A program made the position numbers and the translations under genes. Source: Burkholderiales bacterium (lineage in GTDB: Bacteria > Pseudomonadota > Gammaproteobacteria > Burkholderiales > SG8-39). Taken from it: a stretch of 64,000 nucleotides of DNA. Positions 42,332 through 51,293 of this stretch are shown here, one piece after another; within the stretch, counting starts at the first letter, position 1, and each line of letters opens with the position of its first letter. The DNA lies in contig JAOAEA010000001.1 in NCBI GenBank assembly GCA_026417035.1, positions 1-64,000 on the forward strand. The letters run 5' to 3'. Below the pieces are notes generated by a model. That model made no database searches. It was not told the DNA's origin and saw only the letters and a list, made by a program, of their open reading frames with translations.

Positions 42332-42609
42332 CCGCGGTCGCCTGCGTCGTCGGGCGGCGCGCCCGTCGCGCTCTTGTAGAAGGCGACCGAGGCGAAGGCT
42401 GCGAGCAGCGCGAGCGTGAGCGCGACGTCCACGGTGGCGCCGACGCCGGTCGCCGCGCTCACGAGCAGCGCCACCGCGATCCCGCCGGTGCCGAGGAGCT
42501 GCGCCGCCATCATGCGCTCGGCGTCGCCGGGACCGCGCACGACGCGCGCCAGGCCGAGCGCGACCATCGCCAGGACGAAGAGCGCGGCCCCGAGCAGGAA
42601 CTCAGCCAA
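42328..42609 (-). CDS. mnhF: Mrp-type antiporter subunit F
   Basis: A 93-residue protein with three helices. LGLARVVRGPGDAERMMAAQ is the MnhF signature (RGPxxxDRxxAxxxLG type), followed by GTGGIAVALLVSAATG and LTLALLAAFASVAFYKS. There is no ATG near the family start; I take TTG at 42609, which overlaps the mnhE stop by eight bases and has GGGGAAG upstream. Confidence 0.88.
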   Translation of the reverse strand: MAEFLLGAALFVLAMVALGLARVVRGPGDAERMMAAQLLGTGGIAVALLVSAATGVGATVDVALTLALLAAFASVAFYKSATGAPPDDAGDRG

Positions 42610-43090
42610 GGCGCTTCCCCGGCGCGAGCGCGTCGGCGTACTCGCGCTCCTCGGCAGCGAGCTGCGCCGCCACCGGCTGCCCGACGTCGAGGCAGTGGTA
42701 GGAGATTTCCGCCTCGGTGTCGTCGACGGGCACCGTGCCCGGCATGAGGCTCGTGATGGTCGCGAACGCGTTGCGCGCCGCACCGCGCGCGAAGCCGGTG
42801 CGGTAGCCGACGAACCCCAACCGGAGGGGTACGCCCGGCGCGAGCGCACGGCGGGCGACGTCGACCCCGGCGACGACCGACTGCCACAGGAAGCGCGGCA
42901 GCCGCAGCGCGAGGGCACCGAGGTTCACCCGGCCGGCCTCCGCGGGCAGCAGCCGCAGGCTCGCCCACGTGGCCACGGCAGCCGCGAGCACGCCGACGGC
43001 GAGATCGGCCGGCGCGACGCCGCGGACCAGCACGACCCAGAGCGCGGCGAAACCGAGGAAGCGCGCGAACGCTGTGCCCATCCCTGCCAT
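42602..43090 (-). CDS. mnhE: Mrp-type antiporter subunit E
   Basis: A 162-residue protein with two or three N-terminal helices and a cytosolic tail. MnhE features are FARFLGFAALWVVLVRGVAP, FLWQSVVAGVDVARRALAPG and ITSLMPGTVPVDDTEAEIS, followed by YHCLDVGQP. It is the first gene of the cluster, with CGGAGGG before the ATG at 43090 and a -10-like TAGTCT upstream. Confidence 0.9.
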   Translation of the reverse strand: MAGMGTAFARFLGFAALWVVLVRGVAPADLAVGVLAAAVATWASLRLLPAEAGRVNLGALALRLPRFLWQSVVAGVDVARRALAPGVPLRLGFVGYRTGFARGAARNAFATITSLMPGTVPVDDTEAEISYHCLDVGQPVAAQLAAEEREYADALAPGKRLG

Positions 43091-43111
43091 GTCCCTCCGT
43101 TGCCCGGGCCG

Positions 43112-43117
43112 AGACTA
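43112..43117 (-). promoter_or_regulatory. candidate -10 element (TAGTCT) of the antiporter operon
   Basis: On the minus strand GCTAGTCTCGG ends 21 bases before the mnhE ATG, resembling the CTAGAATC-type elements at other genes here. Confidence 0.4.
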
Positions 43118-43160
43118 GCAGGTTGGAGCGAAGAGGACTACAGCGCCGGGCGAATCCCCG

Positions 43161-43186
43161 GGGCGCCGATGCGCAGCATCGCGCCC
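43161..43186. terminator. hairpin between the DUF1576 gene and mnhE
   Basis: GGGCGCCGATGC and GCATCGCGCCC form a stem with one bulge and a three-base loop. It lies after the DUF1576 stop on the minus strand. No T-run follows. Confidence 0.35.
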
Positions 43187-43220
43187 AAGCCGCCTTGCTT
43201 CGCGGCGGCGCCGGACGGTT

Positions 43221-44513
43221 TCACCCGGGGTCATCGTGCGGCCGCGTGCGCTTGCGGATCGCGACGATCACCGGCACGAGCACGGCGGCGACGATCCCGG
43301 CGGCGAAGCCGTTGTTGTAGAGGTTGAGGCCCGCGTGCACTGTGCCCACGGAACGCGCCGCCGACGAGTGGACGAATCCCGCGACGAGCCCCCAGTGCCA
43401 GCCGAAGCGCCCGGCGATCGGCGCGAGCGTGGTGCCGAAGAGCGCGGCGAGCTGCATCGACGGATCGTGCGCGTTCCACGGCTTCGCGAGCGAGCCGAGG
43501 AACACCCCCGCCATGATCGGGACGATGTTGCGCGGATGCTTCCCGAAGGCGGCGAACCCGACGATCGTGAAGATCGCGCCGATGACGGGCCCGTTGAGAT
43601 CGCCGCCCACGACGAGGATGTAGGCCATCGCGACCGCGCCGGCGAGCCCCATGTTGACGAGCGTCGCGCCAAAGCCGGCGAGCGCGATGAAGTCGGTCGG
43701 GGACTGGCCGGGCGCCGCGAGGATCGTCTTCAGGCCGGCGCGCGCCCCACGGTCGAACCGGAAACCGACGGCCACCATCGAGGCGAAGAGGACCGCGAGG
43801 AACGCGCCGAGCAGCAGGTCGTTGCCGGTCGTCCAGACGAACACCGGATCGGGCACGAAGCCGTACGACTTGTAGAGCGCGACGACCAGCGTGCCGACGA
43901 GCCCCGCGGTGAACCCCATGTTGTAGAGGCTGAACCCCTCGTGCGCCTTGAAGAGCTGCGCCGCGGCGGGCGGCAGGACGAAGCCGATCGCGAGTCCGGT
44001 CGCGATCGCGAGCGGAACGCCGACGGCCGGCGCGAGGCTCGTGCTGAAGAGGATCTCCGAGAAGATCGGCGCCAGCGCCACGCCGAAGAAGGCGGTGTTG
44101 AGATGCGTCGCGAATGCCTCGCCTCGGAAACGGGCGTAGAGCCAGACCCCGGCGACGATCGCCCAGACGTTGAGGAGGTTCTTGCCGAACAGGGCGAAAC
44201 CGAGGACGAGGAAGAGGCACGCGACCGCCGCCCCGGTCATCCTGGCGCCGGCCTTGTGGTAGACGAAACATGCGCACAACGTGAGGAGCCCCGCGTTCAC
44301 GCAGGCGCCGCCGATCCCGCCGATGCCCATGTAATCGGTGAGCAGGGCGTCCCGCGTCGTGAGGATCGCGACGAGCCCCTGCGCCACCGCCCCGGGGCCG
44401 TCCACGGCCAGGCCGAAAACGACGAATGCGGCCGCGTACGCGGCGACGACCGCGAGGATGGTGCGGTCCGGCACCGGCGCCGGGGTCGCCTCAGGGTGCG
44501 CTGCGCCGCTCAT
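43221..44513 (-). CDS. DUF1576 family polytopic membrane protein
   Basis: A 430-residue inner-membrane protein with about 12 hydrophobic segments, which I recognise as DUF1576-like. It is built of two similar halves. [13 protein letters not shown] (63-75) corresponds to [12 protein letters not shown] (278-289), GFALFGKN (105-112) to GFAAFGKH (319-326), and [17 protein letters not shown] (191-207) to [18 protein letters not shown] (392-409). Such internal duplication is common in channels and transporters, including urea channels. The start ATG at 44513 follows AAAGG. It is divergent from ureA with 126 bases between the starts, suggesting shared control. The function of the family is not known; a transport role linked to urea, ammonium or CO2 is only a hypothesis. 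Confidence 0.72.
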   Translation of the reverse strand: MSGAAHPEATPAPVPDRTILAVVAAYAAAFVVFGLAVDGPGAVAQGLVAILTTRDALLTDYMGIGGIGGACVNAGLLTLCACFVYHKAGARMTGAAVACLFLVLGFALFGKNLLNVWAIVAGVWLYARFRGEAFATHLNTAFFGVALAPIFSEILFSTSLAPAVGVPLAIATGLAIGFVLPPAAAQLFKAHEGFSLYNMGFTAGLVGTLVVALYKSYGFVPDPVFVWTTGNDLLLGAFLAVLFASMVAVGFRFDRGARAGLKTILAAPGQSPTDFIALAGFGATLVNMGLAGAVAMAYILVVGGDLNGPVIGAIFTIVGFAAFGKHPRNIVPIMAGVFLGSLAKPWNAHDPSMQLAALFGTTLAPIAGRFGWHWGLVAGFVHSSAARSVGTVHAGLNLYNNGFAAGIVAAVLVPVIVAIRKRTRPHDDPG

Positions 44514-44565
44514 GTGCGCCTTTCTCGCTCGACCGCTTCCGGAATAAAACAACCGCGAAAGAAGA

Positions 44566-44595
44566 TTGACGCGGCGAAATCCCCTCGGATACAGT
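44566..44595 (+). promoter_or_regulatory. candidate sigma-70 promoter of the urease operon (TTGACG-18-TACAGT)
   Basis: TTGACG (44566-44571) and TACAGT (44590-44595) are spaced by 18 bases, placing the transcript start about 38 bases before ureA. The same 126-base gap must hold the divergent DUF1576 promoter, for example around the AT-rich GGAATAAAACAAC at 44541-44553. Confidence 0.6.
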
Positions 44596-44639
44596 GCCCG
44601 AGCGCTCGCTGCCCGTGCCACGGACGAAGAGAGGTCTTC

Positions 44640-44942
44640 ATGCAGCTCACACCACGGGAATTCGACAAGCTCCTTATTTACATGCTCGCCGAGGTGGCGC
44701 TCAAGCGCAAGGCGAAGGGCATCAAGCTCAATTACCCGGAAGCCGTCGCCGTCATCTCCGCCGTCGCGCTCGACGGCGCGCGTGCGGGCAAGACGATCGA
44801 GGAGGTCACCAAGGAGGCGCGCACCGCGCTCTCCAAGGCCGACGTCATGGACGGCGTCGCCGACCTCATCCCGATGGTGCAGATCGAGGCGGTGTTCACC
44901 GACGGCAGCCGCCTCGTGACCGTGCACACCCCGATCCAATAG
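44640..44942 (+). CDS. ureA: urease subunit gamma
   Basis: A 100-residue subunit of the nickel enzyme that hydrolyses urea to ammonia and carbamate. It is recognised by [20 protein letters not shown], then [35 protein letters not shown] and [14 protein letters not shown]-like [15 protein letters not shown]. The length is standard. The start ATG at 44640 follows AGAGAGG. It is first in the order ureA-ureB-ureC-ureE-ureF-ureG-ureD. Confidence 0.97.
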   Translation: MQLTPREFDKLLIYMLAEVALKRKAKGIKLNYPEAVAVISAVALDGARAGKTIEEVTKEARTALSKADVMDGVADLIPMVQIEAVFTDGSRLVTVHTPIQ

Positions 44943-44962
44943 GGCCGATAGGAGCTCGCGCC

Positions 44963-45415
44963 ATGGCGATCGTCAAGTCCTACCCCAGCCTCGCACCCGA
45001 CGTCGATCCGGCGACCGCCAGCGTGCCGGTGGGCGGCTACGTGTGCCGGAAGGAAGACCTGCGCTACCACGACCAGCTGCCGGTCACCACCCTCAAGGTG
45101 CGCAACACCGGCGACCGGCCGGTGCAGGTGGGTTCGCACTTCCACTTCTTCGAGGTGAACCGCGCGCTCGAGTTCGACCGCGCGGCCGCGTTCGGGCAGC
45201 ACCTCAACATCCCGGCGGCGACCGCGATCCGCTTCGAGCCCGGCGACGAACGCGAAGTGAGCCTGGTGCCCTACCTCGGCAAGCGCGCCGTGTACGGGTT
45301 CAACAACCTGGTGGACGGGCCGACCGCGGGCAAGGCGGCCGAGGCGAAGAAGGCGAAGGCGGTGGCGGCTGCGGCGAAGCGCGGCTTCCGCTCCGCGCCG
45401 GCGAAGAAGCGCTGA
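44963..45415 (+). CDS. ureB: urease subunit beta with basic C-terminal tail
   Basis: A 150-residue urease subunit with the typical core: [20 protein letters not shown]-like [60 protein letters not shown] and [14 protein letters not shown]. The last about 30 residues form a Lys/Ala/Arg-rich tail ([18 protein letters not shown]) not found in classical ureases of about 100-125 residues. Such tails occur in some beta-proteobacterial homologues; their role is unclear. The ATG at 44963 lies 20 bases after the ureA stop, with AGGAG upstream. Confidence 0.96.
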   Translation: MAIVKSYPSLAPDVDPATASVPVGGYVCRKEDLRYHDQLPVTTLKVRNTGDRPVQVGSHFHFFEVNRALEFDRAAAFGQHLNIPAATAIRFEPGDEREVSLVPYLGKRAVYGFNNLVDGPTAGKAAEAKKAKAVAAAAKRGFRSAPAKKR

Positions 45416-45445
45416 CGGCACGACGGACCCAAAGCGAGGCTGACC

Positions 45446-47167
45446 ATGGCGAGGATTTCCCGCAACGAGTACGTCGGGCTCTACGGCCCGACCGTCGGCG
45501 ACCGCATCCGGCTCGGCGACACCGGCCTCTACGTCGAGATCGAGCGCGATCTGCGCGGCGCGCCCGGCGACGAGATCGTCTTCGGCGGCGGCAAGAGCAT
45601 GCGCGAAGGCATGGGCATGGACAACCGGATCACGCGCGCCGGCGGCGCGCCCGACCTCGTGATCACGAACGTGACCATCATCGACGCGGTGCTCGGCGTC
45701 GTGAAGGCCGACGTCGGCATCAAGGACGGCCGCATCTGCGCGATCGGCAAGGCCGGCAACCCGCAGACCATGGACGGGATCACGCCGGGGCTGGAGTGCG
45801 GCCTCGCGACCGACGCCATCTCGGGCGCGCACCTCATCCTCACCGCCGCGGGCATCGACACGCACATCCACTACATCTCGCCGCAGCAGGCGTACGCCGC
45901 ACTCTCGAACGGCACCACCACGCTGATCGGCGGCGGCACCGGGCCTTCCGACGGCTCGAACGCGACCACCGTCACGCCGGGGCCGGGGAACATCCGCAAC
46001 ATGCTGCGCGCCTTCGAGAACTGGCCGATCAACGTCGGCATCCTCGGCAAAGGGCACGGCCACGGCAAGGCGGCGCTCGTCGAGCAGGTCGAGGCCGGGG
46101 CGGTGGGCTTCAAGTGCCACGAGGACTGGGGCACCACGCCGGCGGTGCTGCGCTCCGCGCTCACCGTCGCCGACGAGATGGACGTGCAGGTCTGCATCCA
46201 CACCGACACGCTGAACGAGTCGGGCTTCGTCGAGGACACGATCGCCGCGTTCGAGGGCCGCACCGTCCACTCGTTCCACACGGAAGGGTCGGGCGGCGGC
46301 CACGCGCCGGACATCATCAAGGTGTCGGGCCTCGCGAACGTGCTGCCGTCGTCGACCAACCCCACGCTCCCCTACGGCATCAACTCGCAGGCGGAGCTCT
46401 ACGACATGATCATGGTGTGCCACCACCTCTCGCCCGACATCCCGTCGGACGTGGCGTTCACCGAGAGCCGCATCCGCGCCGAGACGATCGCCGCCGAGAA
46501 CGTGCTGCACGATCTCGGCGTGATCTCGATGATGTCGAGTGACTCGCAGGCGATGGGCCGGATCGGGGAATGTTGGCTGCGCACCATCCAGACCGCGGAT
46601 GCGATGAAGACGCAGCGCGGCAAGCTCCCCGAGGACGCGAAGGGCAACGACAACTTCCGCGTCCTGCGCTACGTGGCGAAGATCACCATCAACCCGGCGA
46701 TCGCGCACGGCATCTCGCACGTGCTCGGCTCGGTCGAAGTGGGCAAGATCGCCGACCTCGTGCTCTGGGAGCCCGCGTTCTTCGGCGCGAAGCCCAAGCT
46801 CGTGCTCAAGGGCGGCGTGATCACCTGGGGCCTGATGGGCGACCCGAACGCGTCGCTGCCGACGCCGCAGCCGGTCTATTACCGGCCGATGTTCGGCGCC
46901 TTCGGAAAGCTCCTGCCGGACACGTGCATCACGTTCGTCTCGCGCGCGGCGCACGCGGCGGGCATCAAGAAGAAGCTCGGCCTGGAGCGGCAGGTCATGC
47001 CGGTGCGCAACACGCGCAAGATCGGCAAGCGCGACATGGTGCGCAATTCGGGCACGCCGAAGATCGAGGTGGATCCGGAGACCTTCGCGGTCACCGTGGA
47101 CGGCAGGCACGCGACCGTCAAGCCGCTCACGACCGTCTCGCTCAACCAGAAGTACTTCTTCAGCTGA
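45446..47167 (+). CDS. ureC: urease subunit alpha (catalytic, nickel-binding)
   Basis: A 573-residue catalytic subunit. All active-site residues align with Klebsiella urease at an offset of six: nickel ligands His140 and His142 (in [10 protein letters not shown]), the carbamylated Lys223 (GFKCHEDWG), His252 ([11 protein letters not shown]), His278 ([12 protein letters not shown]) and Asp366 ([10 protein letters not shown]), plus the flap residues Cys325 and His326 (VCHHLSPD). The enzyme therefore looks fully competent. The ATG at 45446 gives [19 protein letters not shown]. It is 30 bases after ureB, and ureE follows after 11 bases. Confidence 0.98.
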   Translation: MARISRNEYVGLYGPTVGDRIRLGDTGLYVEIERDLRGAPGDEIVFGGGKSMREGMGMDNRITRAGGAPDLVITNVTIIDAVLGVVKADVGIKDGRICAIGKAGNPQTMDGITPGLECGLATDAISGAHLILTAAGIDTHIHYISPQQAYAALSNGTTTLIGGGTGPSDGSNATTVTPGPGNIRNMLRAFENWPINVGILGKGHGHGKAALVEQVEAGAVGFKCHEDWGTTPAVLRSALTVADEMDVQVCIHTDTLNESGFVEDTIAAFEGRTVHSFHTEGSGGGHAPDIIKVSGLANVLPSSTNPTLPYGINSQAELYDMIMVCHHLSPDIPSDVAFTESRIRAETIAAENVLHDLGVISMMSSDSQAMGRIGECWLRTIQTADAMKTQRGKLPEDAKGNDNFRVLRYVAKITINPAIAHGISHVLGSVEVGKIADLVLWEPAFFGAKPKLVLKGGVITWGLMGDPNASLPTPQPVYYRPMFGAFGKLLPDTCITFVSRAAHAAGIKKKLGLERQVMPVRNTRKIGKRDMVRNSGTPKIEVDPETFAVTVDGRHATVKPLTTVSLNQKYFFS

Positions 47168-47178
47168 AGGGCCGCGCC

Positions 47179-47850
47179 GTGATCCTCGTCGAGGCGGTGC
47201 TCGGCAACGTTGCCGATCCGCAGTGGGCGGCGCGGCTCGCCGGCGCGTCGATGGACACGCTGGCGCTCGACCACTGGGAGGCGCAGAAGAACCGCCTGCG
47301 CAAGAAGACCGCCGGGGGCGCCGAGATCGCCGTGTCGCTCGACCGCGGCACCTTCATGCGCGACGGCGACGTGCTCGTCTGGGACGAATCCGCGCGCCGT
47401 GCGGTGGTCGCGCGGATCGCGCTGCGCGACGTGATGGTGGTGCACCTCGACGGGATCGCCGGCGACCCGCCGGAGGTCGCGCTGCGCACCTGCGTCGAGC
47501 TCGGCCACGCGCTCGGCAACCAGCACTGGCCGGCGCTCGTCAAGGGCACGCGCGTGTACGTGCCGCTCACCGTGGACCGCAAGGTGATGAGCTCGGTGAT
47601 GAACACGCACCGCTTCGAGGGCATCCGCTACGAGTTCGTGCCCGGCGGCGAGGTCGTCCCCTATCTCGCGCCGCACGAGTCGCGCCGCCTCTTCGGCGGG
47701 GCCGAGGGGCCGGTGCACACACACACGCACGAGCGCTACGTGGAGGTCGATGCCGCGACCGGGCACGCCTGGGGGCGTCCGCCGGTGCACGCGCACGATC
47801 ACGCGCATCCGCACGCGCACCCGCACGCCGAAGGCGACCCGCACCGATGA
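47179..47850 (+). CDS. ureE: urease accessory protein UreE (nickel chaperone)
   Basis: A 223-residue nickel-binding metallochaperone. The N-terminal peptide-binding domain contains LDRGTFMRDGDVLVWDESAR. The C-terminal domain has ELGHALGNQHWPALVKGTRVYV, with the interface His near residue 117. The last about 50 residues are rich in His, with alternating His-Pro/Ala (THTHERYVEV, VHAHDHAHPHAHPHAEG), giving a strong nickel-storing tail. The start is GTG at 47179 behind AAGG. The stop overlaps the ureF start by four bases. Confidence 0.95.
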   Translation: MILVEAVLGNVADPQWAARLAGASMDTLALDHWEAQKNRLRKKTAGGAEIAVSLDRGTFMRDGDVLVWDESARRAVVARIALRDVMVVHLDGIAGDPPEVALRTCVELGHALGNQHWPALVKGTRVYVPLTVDRKVMSSVMNTHRFEGIRYEFVPGGEVVPYLAPHESRRLFGGAEGPVHTHTHERYVEVDAATGHAWGRPPVHAHDHAHPHAHPHAEGDPHR

Positions 47851-48566
47851 CGGCGGCCCGCGACGGCGCGGCGGGCCTGGCCGCCGCTGCGCGCCTCGCG
47901 CGCTTCCTGCAATTCGGCGATTCGATGTTCCCGGTGGGCGCGTTCGCGTTCTCCGCCGGGCTCGAATCCGCGATCCAGAAACGCGTGGTGACCGACGCCG
48001 GGACGCTCGAGTCCTACGCGCGCACGGCGCTCGAGCAGGCAGCGATGGGCGACGGGATCGCGCTCCTCTGGGCGCATCGCGCCGCGGTGGCCGGCGACCT
48101 GGACGAGGTCGCGCGCATCGACGCGCTCGCCTACGCGCGCAAGCTCTCCTCCGAGACGCGCACGATGACGGTGCGCATGGGGAAGAAACTCGCCGAGATG
48201 GCGGCCGAGGTGACCGGCGCGCCCCTCGCTGCGCACTGGCGCGCGCGCATCGACGCCGGCGTGACGCCGGGATGCTACCCGGTGGCGCTCGCGGTGAGCT
48301 TCGCCGCGCAGGGCCTCCCCGCGCGCGACGCGTTCGTGGTGCACCACTACGGCGTGGCGGCGATGATCCTCGGCGCGGCGCTGCGCCTGATGAAGGTGAG
48401 CCACGTGGACACGCAGCGGATCCTCTACGCGCTCAATGCCGGCGCGGACGAGGCCTACGAGGCGACGGCCGCGGCGCGTCTCGAGGACATGGCCGGGTTC
48501 GCGCCGCTCGCCGAGATCCTCGCGGCGGTGCACGTCAAGGCGCACGTGCGCCTCTTCATGAGCTGA
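47847..48566 (+). CDS. ureF: urease accessory protein UreF
   Basis: A 239-residue helical accessory protein that gates UreG GTPase activity during nickel insertion. Typical UreF stretches are RFLQFGDSMFPVGAFAFSAG, LESYARTALEQAAMGDGIAL, then RKLSSETRTMTVRMGKKLAEM and SFAAQGLPARDAFVVHHYG. The ATG at 47847 overlaps the ureE stop. The C-terminal VHVKAHVRLFMS is a common UreF end. Confidence 0.96.
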   Translation: MTAARDGAAGLAAAARLARFLQFGDSMFPVGAFAFSAGLESAIQKRVVTDAGTLESYARTALEQAAMGDGIALLWAHRAAVAGDLDEVARIDALAYARKLSSETRTMTVRMGKKLAEMAAEVTGAPLAAHWRARIDAGVTPGCYPVALAVSFAAQGLPARDAFVVHHYGVAAMILGAALRLMKVSHVDTQRILYALNAGADEAYEATAAARLEDMAGFAPLAEILAAVHVKAHVRLFMS

Positions 48567-48581
48567 ACGGGGACTGAGAAA

Positions 48582-49229
48582 GTGAAGAAGAAGATCACGC
48601 GCATCGGCATCGGCGGCCCGGTCGGGTCGGGCAAGACCGCGATCATCGAGGCGATCACGCCGCAGCTCCTCGACATGGGGATCAAGGTCCTGATCATCAC
48701 CAACGACGTGGTGACGACCGAGGACGCCAAGCACGTGCAGCGCACCCTCAAGGGCATCCTGCTCGAAGAGCGCATCCTCGGGGTGGAGACCGGCGCCTGC
48801 CCGCACACCGCGGTGCGCGAGGACCCCAGCATGAACCTCGCCGCGGTGGAGGACATGGAGGCGCGCTTTCCCGACGGCGACGTGGTGCTGATCGAGAGCG
48901 GCGGCGACAACCTGACGCTCACCTTCTCGCCGGCGCTGGTCGACTTCTTCATCTACGTGATCGACGTCGCCGCCGGCGACAAGATCCCGCGCAAAAACGG
49001 CCCCGGCATCACGCAGTCCGACATCCTCGTCATCAACAAGACCGACCTCGCGCCGCACGTGGGCGCGAGCCTCGAGGTGATGGCGCGCGACTCGAAGCTG
49101 ATGCGCGGCGACAAGCCCTTCCTGTTCACCAACTGCAAGACCGGCGAGGGCATCCCGGAGCTCGTCCAGGCGATCCGCCGGGACATGCTCTTCGACCTGA
49201 AGCTGCCGGCCCGGCAGAGCGCGGCGTGA
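48582..49229 (+). CDS. ureG: urease accessory protein UreG (GTPase)
   Basis: A 215-residue SIMIBI-class GTPase that carries nickel to apourease. The P-loop [17 protein letters not shown], the nickel-binding region [17 protein letters not shown] (CPH motif), [19 protein letters not shown] and the guanine motif [14 protein letters not shown] are all present. The start is a GTG at 48582 with GGGGACTGAGAAA upstream; an ATG alternative is not available nearby. Confidence 0.97.
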   Translation: MKKKITRIGIGGPVGSGKTAIIEAITPQLLDMGIKVLIITNDVVTTEDAKHVQRTLKGILLEERILGVETGACPHTAVREDPSMNLAAVEDMEARFPDGDVVLIESGGDNLTLTFSPALVDFFIYVIDVAAGDKIPRKNGPGITQSDILVINKTDLAPHVGASLEVMARDSKLMRGDKPFLFTNCKTGEGIPELVQAIRRDMLFDLKLPARQSAA

Positions 49230-49301
49230 CATGAGGCCGCGGATCCCGTGTCGCCGGGGGGCGGGCGCAGGCGGTCCGGGCATCCGCAGGGCGCCGGGGC
49301 C

Positions 49302-50264
49302 ATGAAGCTCACCGAGCACGCGCCGATCCCCACACCGTGGGCGGCCGCCGAGGCGCTCGGGGCTTCGGCCGCGGAGCTCGCCGCGTTCCACGACGAGCCG
49401 CCGCAGATGGCGAGCGGCGCAGTCGGCAAGACCGGGTACCTGCGGCTCGGCTTCGAGCGGCGCGGCGAGCGCACCGTCCTCGCCGAGCTCGACCGCCGCA
49501 CGCCGTTCATGGCGCAGCGCGCGCTCTATCCCGACGAGGCGATGCCCGACCTCGCGTGGGTCTTCATGATCACCACGTCGGGCTGCGTGCTGCAGGGCGA
49601 CCGCCTCGCGCTGGAGATCGAGCTGGCGCCTGGCGCGCGCGCGCACGTCACCACGCAGTCGGCGACCAAGGTGCACTCGATGGACGCCAACTACGCGGTG
49701 CAGACCCAGGTCGTGTCGCTCGCCGACGGCGCCTACCTCGAGCTCATGCCCGAGCCGCTGATCCCGCACCGCCGCGCGCGCTTTCTCTCCGACACGCGCA
49801 TCGCGATCGCGCCGACGGCGACGCTCCTGTACGGGGAGATCGTCCAGCCGGGCCGCAAGCACCACCACCCGGACGAGGTGTTCGGCGCCACCGCGCTGTC
49901 GCTCGCGACGAGCGCCGCGCGTCCCGGCGGCGAGCTCCTCTTCGCCGAGAAACTCCTCGTCGACCCGGTACGCCGCCCGGTGCGGCAGACCGGCGTGATG
50001 GGCCCGTTCGACGTGCTCGCGAACGTGATCCTGCTCACCACGAAGGACGCCGCCGACCGCGTCCACGCGCGGGTCGCAGCGGACGTGGACCTCGCGAACG
50101 GCGTCGCGTTCGGCGCCTGCCACCTGCCGAACGACGCCGGCCTCGTCTTCAAGGTGCTCGGCCGCGAGACCCTGCCGGTCAAGGCGAAGGTGCGCGAATT
50201 CTGGGCGATCGCGCGCGAGGAAATCGCCGGGACGGCGCTACCGCCGCCCTACTTCTGGCGCTGA
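49302..50264 (+). CDS. ureD: urease accessory protein UreD (UreH)
   Basis: A 320-residue scaffold protein for nickel insertion. Recognised segments are MASGAVGKTGYLRLGFERR, RTPFMAQRALYPDEAMPDLA, TTSGCVLQGDRLALEIELAP, THVTTQSATKVHSM-like AHVTTQSATKVHSMDANYAV and LELMPEPLIPHRRARF. In classical operons ureD comes first (ureDABCEFG); here it is last, after ureG, with a 72-base gap. The ATG at 49302 is preferred over the upstream in-frame start at 49248. Confidence 0.93.
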   Translation: MKLTEHAPIPTPWAAAEALGASAAELAAFHDEPPQMASGAVGKTGYLRLGFERRGERTVLAELDRRTPFMAQRALYPDEAMPDLAWVFMITTSGCVLQGDRLALEIELAPGARAHVTTQSATKVHSMDANYAVQTQVVSLADGAYLELMPEPLIPHRRARFLSDTRIAIAPTATLLYGEIVQPGRKHHHPDEVFGATALSLATSAARPGGELLFAEKLLVDPVRRPVRQTGVMGPFDVLANVILLTTKDAADRVHARVAADVDLANGVAFGACHLPNDAGLVFKVLGRETLPVKAKVREFWAIAREEIAGTALPPPYFWR

Positions 50265-50278
50265 TCCGGGAGGCCACG

Positions 50279-51250
50279 ATGAAGGGACTGCTGACGTGGT
50301 GGGAAAGCTGCTGCGCCTCCTCGAAGTTCCTGCGCTTCATCGACTACAACCTGCGCGGCATCGGGCAGGTGATGTTCATGGACAACCCGCTCTCGGGGCT
50401 CGTCTTCTTCGTCGCGATCGGCTGGGGCTCGGTCGCCGCCGGCATGCCGCAGGTCGCGATCGGCGGGCTGGTGGCGCTCGTCGCGGGCACGCTCATGGCG
50501 CAGTGGCTGCGCGTGGAAGCAGCCGACCTCGGCGCGGGCCTGTACGGCTACAACGCTTACCTCGTCGGCCTGGCGCTCGGGACGTTCCTCGCGCCCTCGC
50601 CGCTCTTCTGGCTCTACGTCGCGTTCGGCGGCGCGGTGTCGGTGGTGGCGACGCTCGGGACCGCCAACGTCTTCAAGACCTGGGGCGTCGCCGCCCTGAC
50701 CGCGCCGTTCGTCCTCACGACCTGGCTCCTGCTCCTCGCCGCCTACGCGTTCGCGGCGATCGGCGGCAGCGGCCTGCCCATGGCGAACGCGGTCGCGCCG
50801 ATCGACGCCGCCGCGGCGAACCCGCTCGCGTTCGGCGATTTCGTCGCTGGCGTCCTGAAGAGCATCGGACAGGTGTTCCTGAAGGCGAGCCCCGTCGCCG
50901 CGATCCTGCTCCTCGTCGGGCTGGCGGTGAACTCGCTCGCCGCCGCGGCGTTCGCGCTGGCCGGCGCGGTCGTCGCCGTGGTCACCGCCCATGCCCTGGG
51001 CGCCGAGAGCGACCTCATCACGGGCGGGCTGATGGGCTTCAGCCCGGTGCTCACCGCGGTCGCCCTCGGGGCGGTGTTCTACAAGCCAGGGGTGAAGGTG
51101 GCGCTCTACGCGCTCGCGGCGACGGTGTTCACCGTCATCGTCCAAGGAGCGCTCAACGTCGCCATCGCGCCGTTCGGTATCCCCACGCTGACCGCGCCGT
51201 TCGTCCTCGCGTCCTGGCTGTTCCTCCTGCCGCGCCGGCACTTCGAGTGA
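50279..51250 (+). CDS. urea channel/transporter (UT family)
   Basis: A 323-residue membrane protein of the urea transporter family, made of two homologous halves. Visible features are FIDYNLRGIGQVMFMDNPLSG near residue 20, GLYGYNAYLVGLALGTF near 90, LTAPFVLTTWLLLLAAYAF near 138, GLMGFSPVLTAVALGAVFY near 245 and a second LTAPFVLASWLFLLPRR at the end. By family it allows facilitated urea uptake across the inner membrane. It starts 14 bases after ureD, with GGGAGG upstream, so it belongs to the urease operon and supplies its substrate. Confidence 0.92.
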   Translation: MKGLLTWWESCCASSKFLRFIDYNLRGIGQVMFMDNPLSGLVFFVAIGWGSVAAGMPQVAIGGLVALVAGTLMAQWLRVEAADLGAGLYGYNAYLVGLALGTFLAPSPLFWLYVAFGGAVSVVATLGTANVFKTWGVAALTAPFVLTTWLLLLAAYAFAAIGGSGLPMANAVAPIDAAAANPLAFGDFVAGVLKSIGQVFLKASPVAAILLLVGLAVNSLAAAAFALAGAVVAVVTAHALGAESDLITGGLMGFSPVLTAVALGAVFYKPGVKVALYALAATVFTVIVQGALNVAIAPFGIPTLTAPFVLASWLFLLPRRHFE

Positions 51251-51293
51251 CGGCGCGCGCGCCCGCCCGGCCGCGTGTGGGCCGCACCGCGCG

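Noticed and set aside
44514-44639. Guanidine-type riboswitch (ykkC or mini-ykkC) before the urease operon
   Set aside because: No paired ACGR hairpins or ykkC core; the leader is too short.
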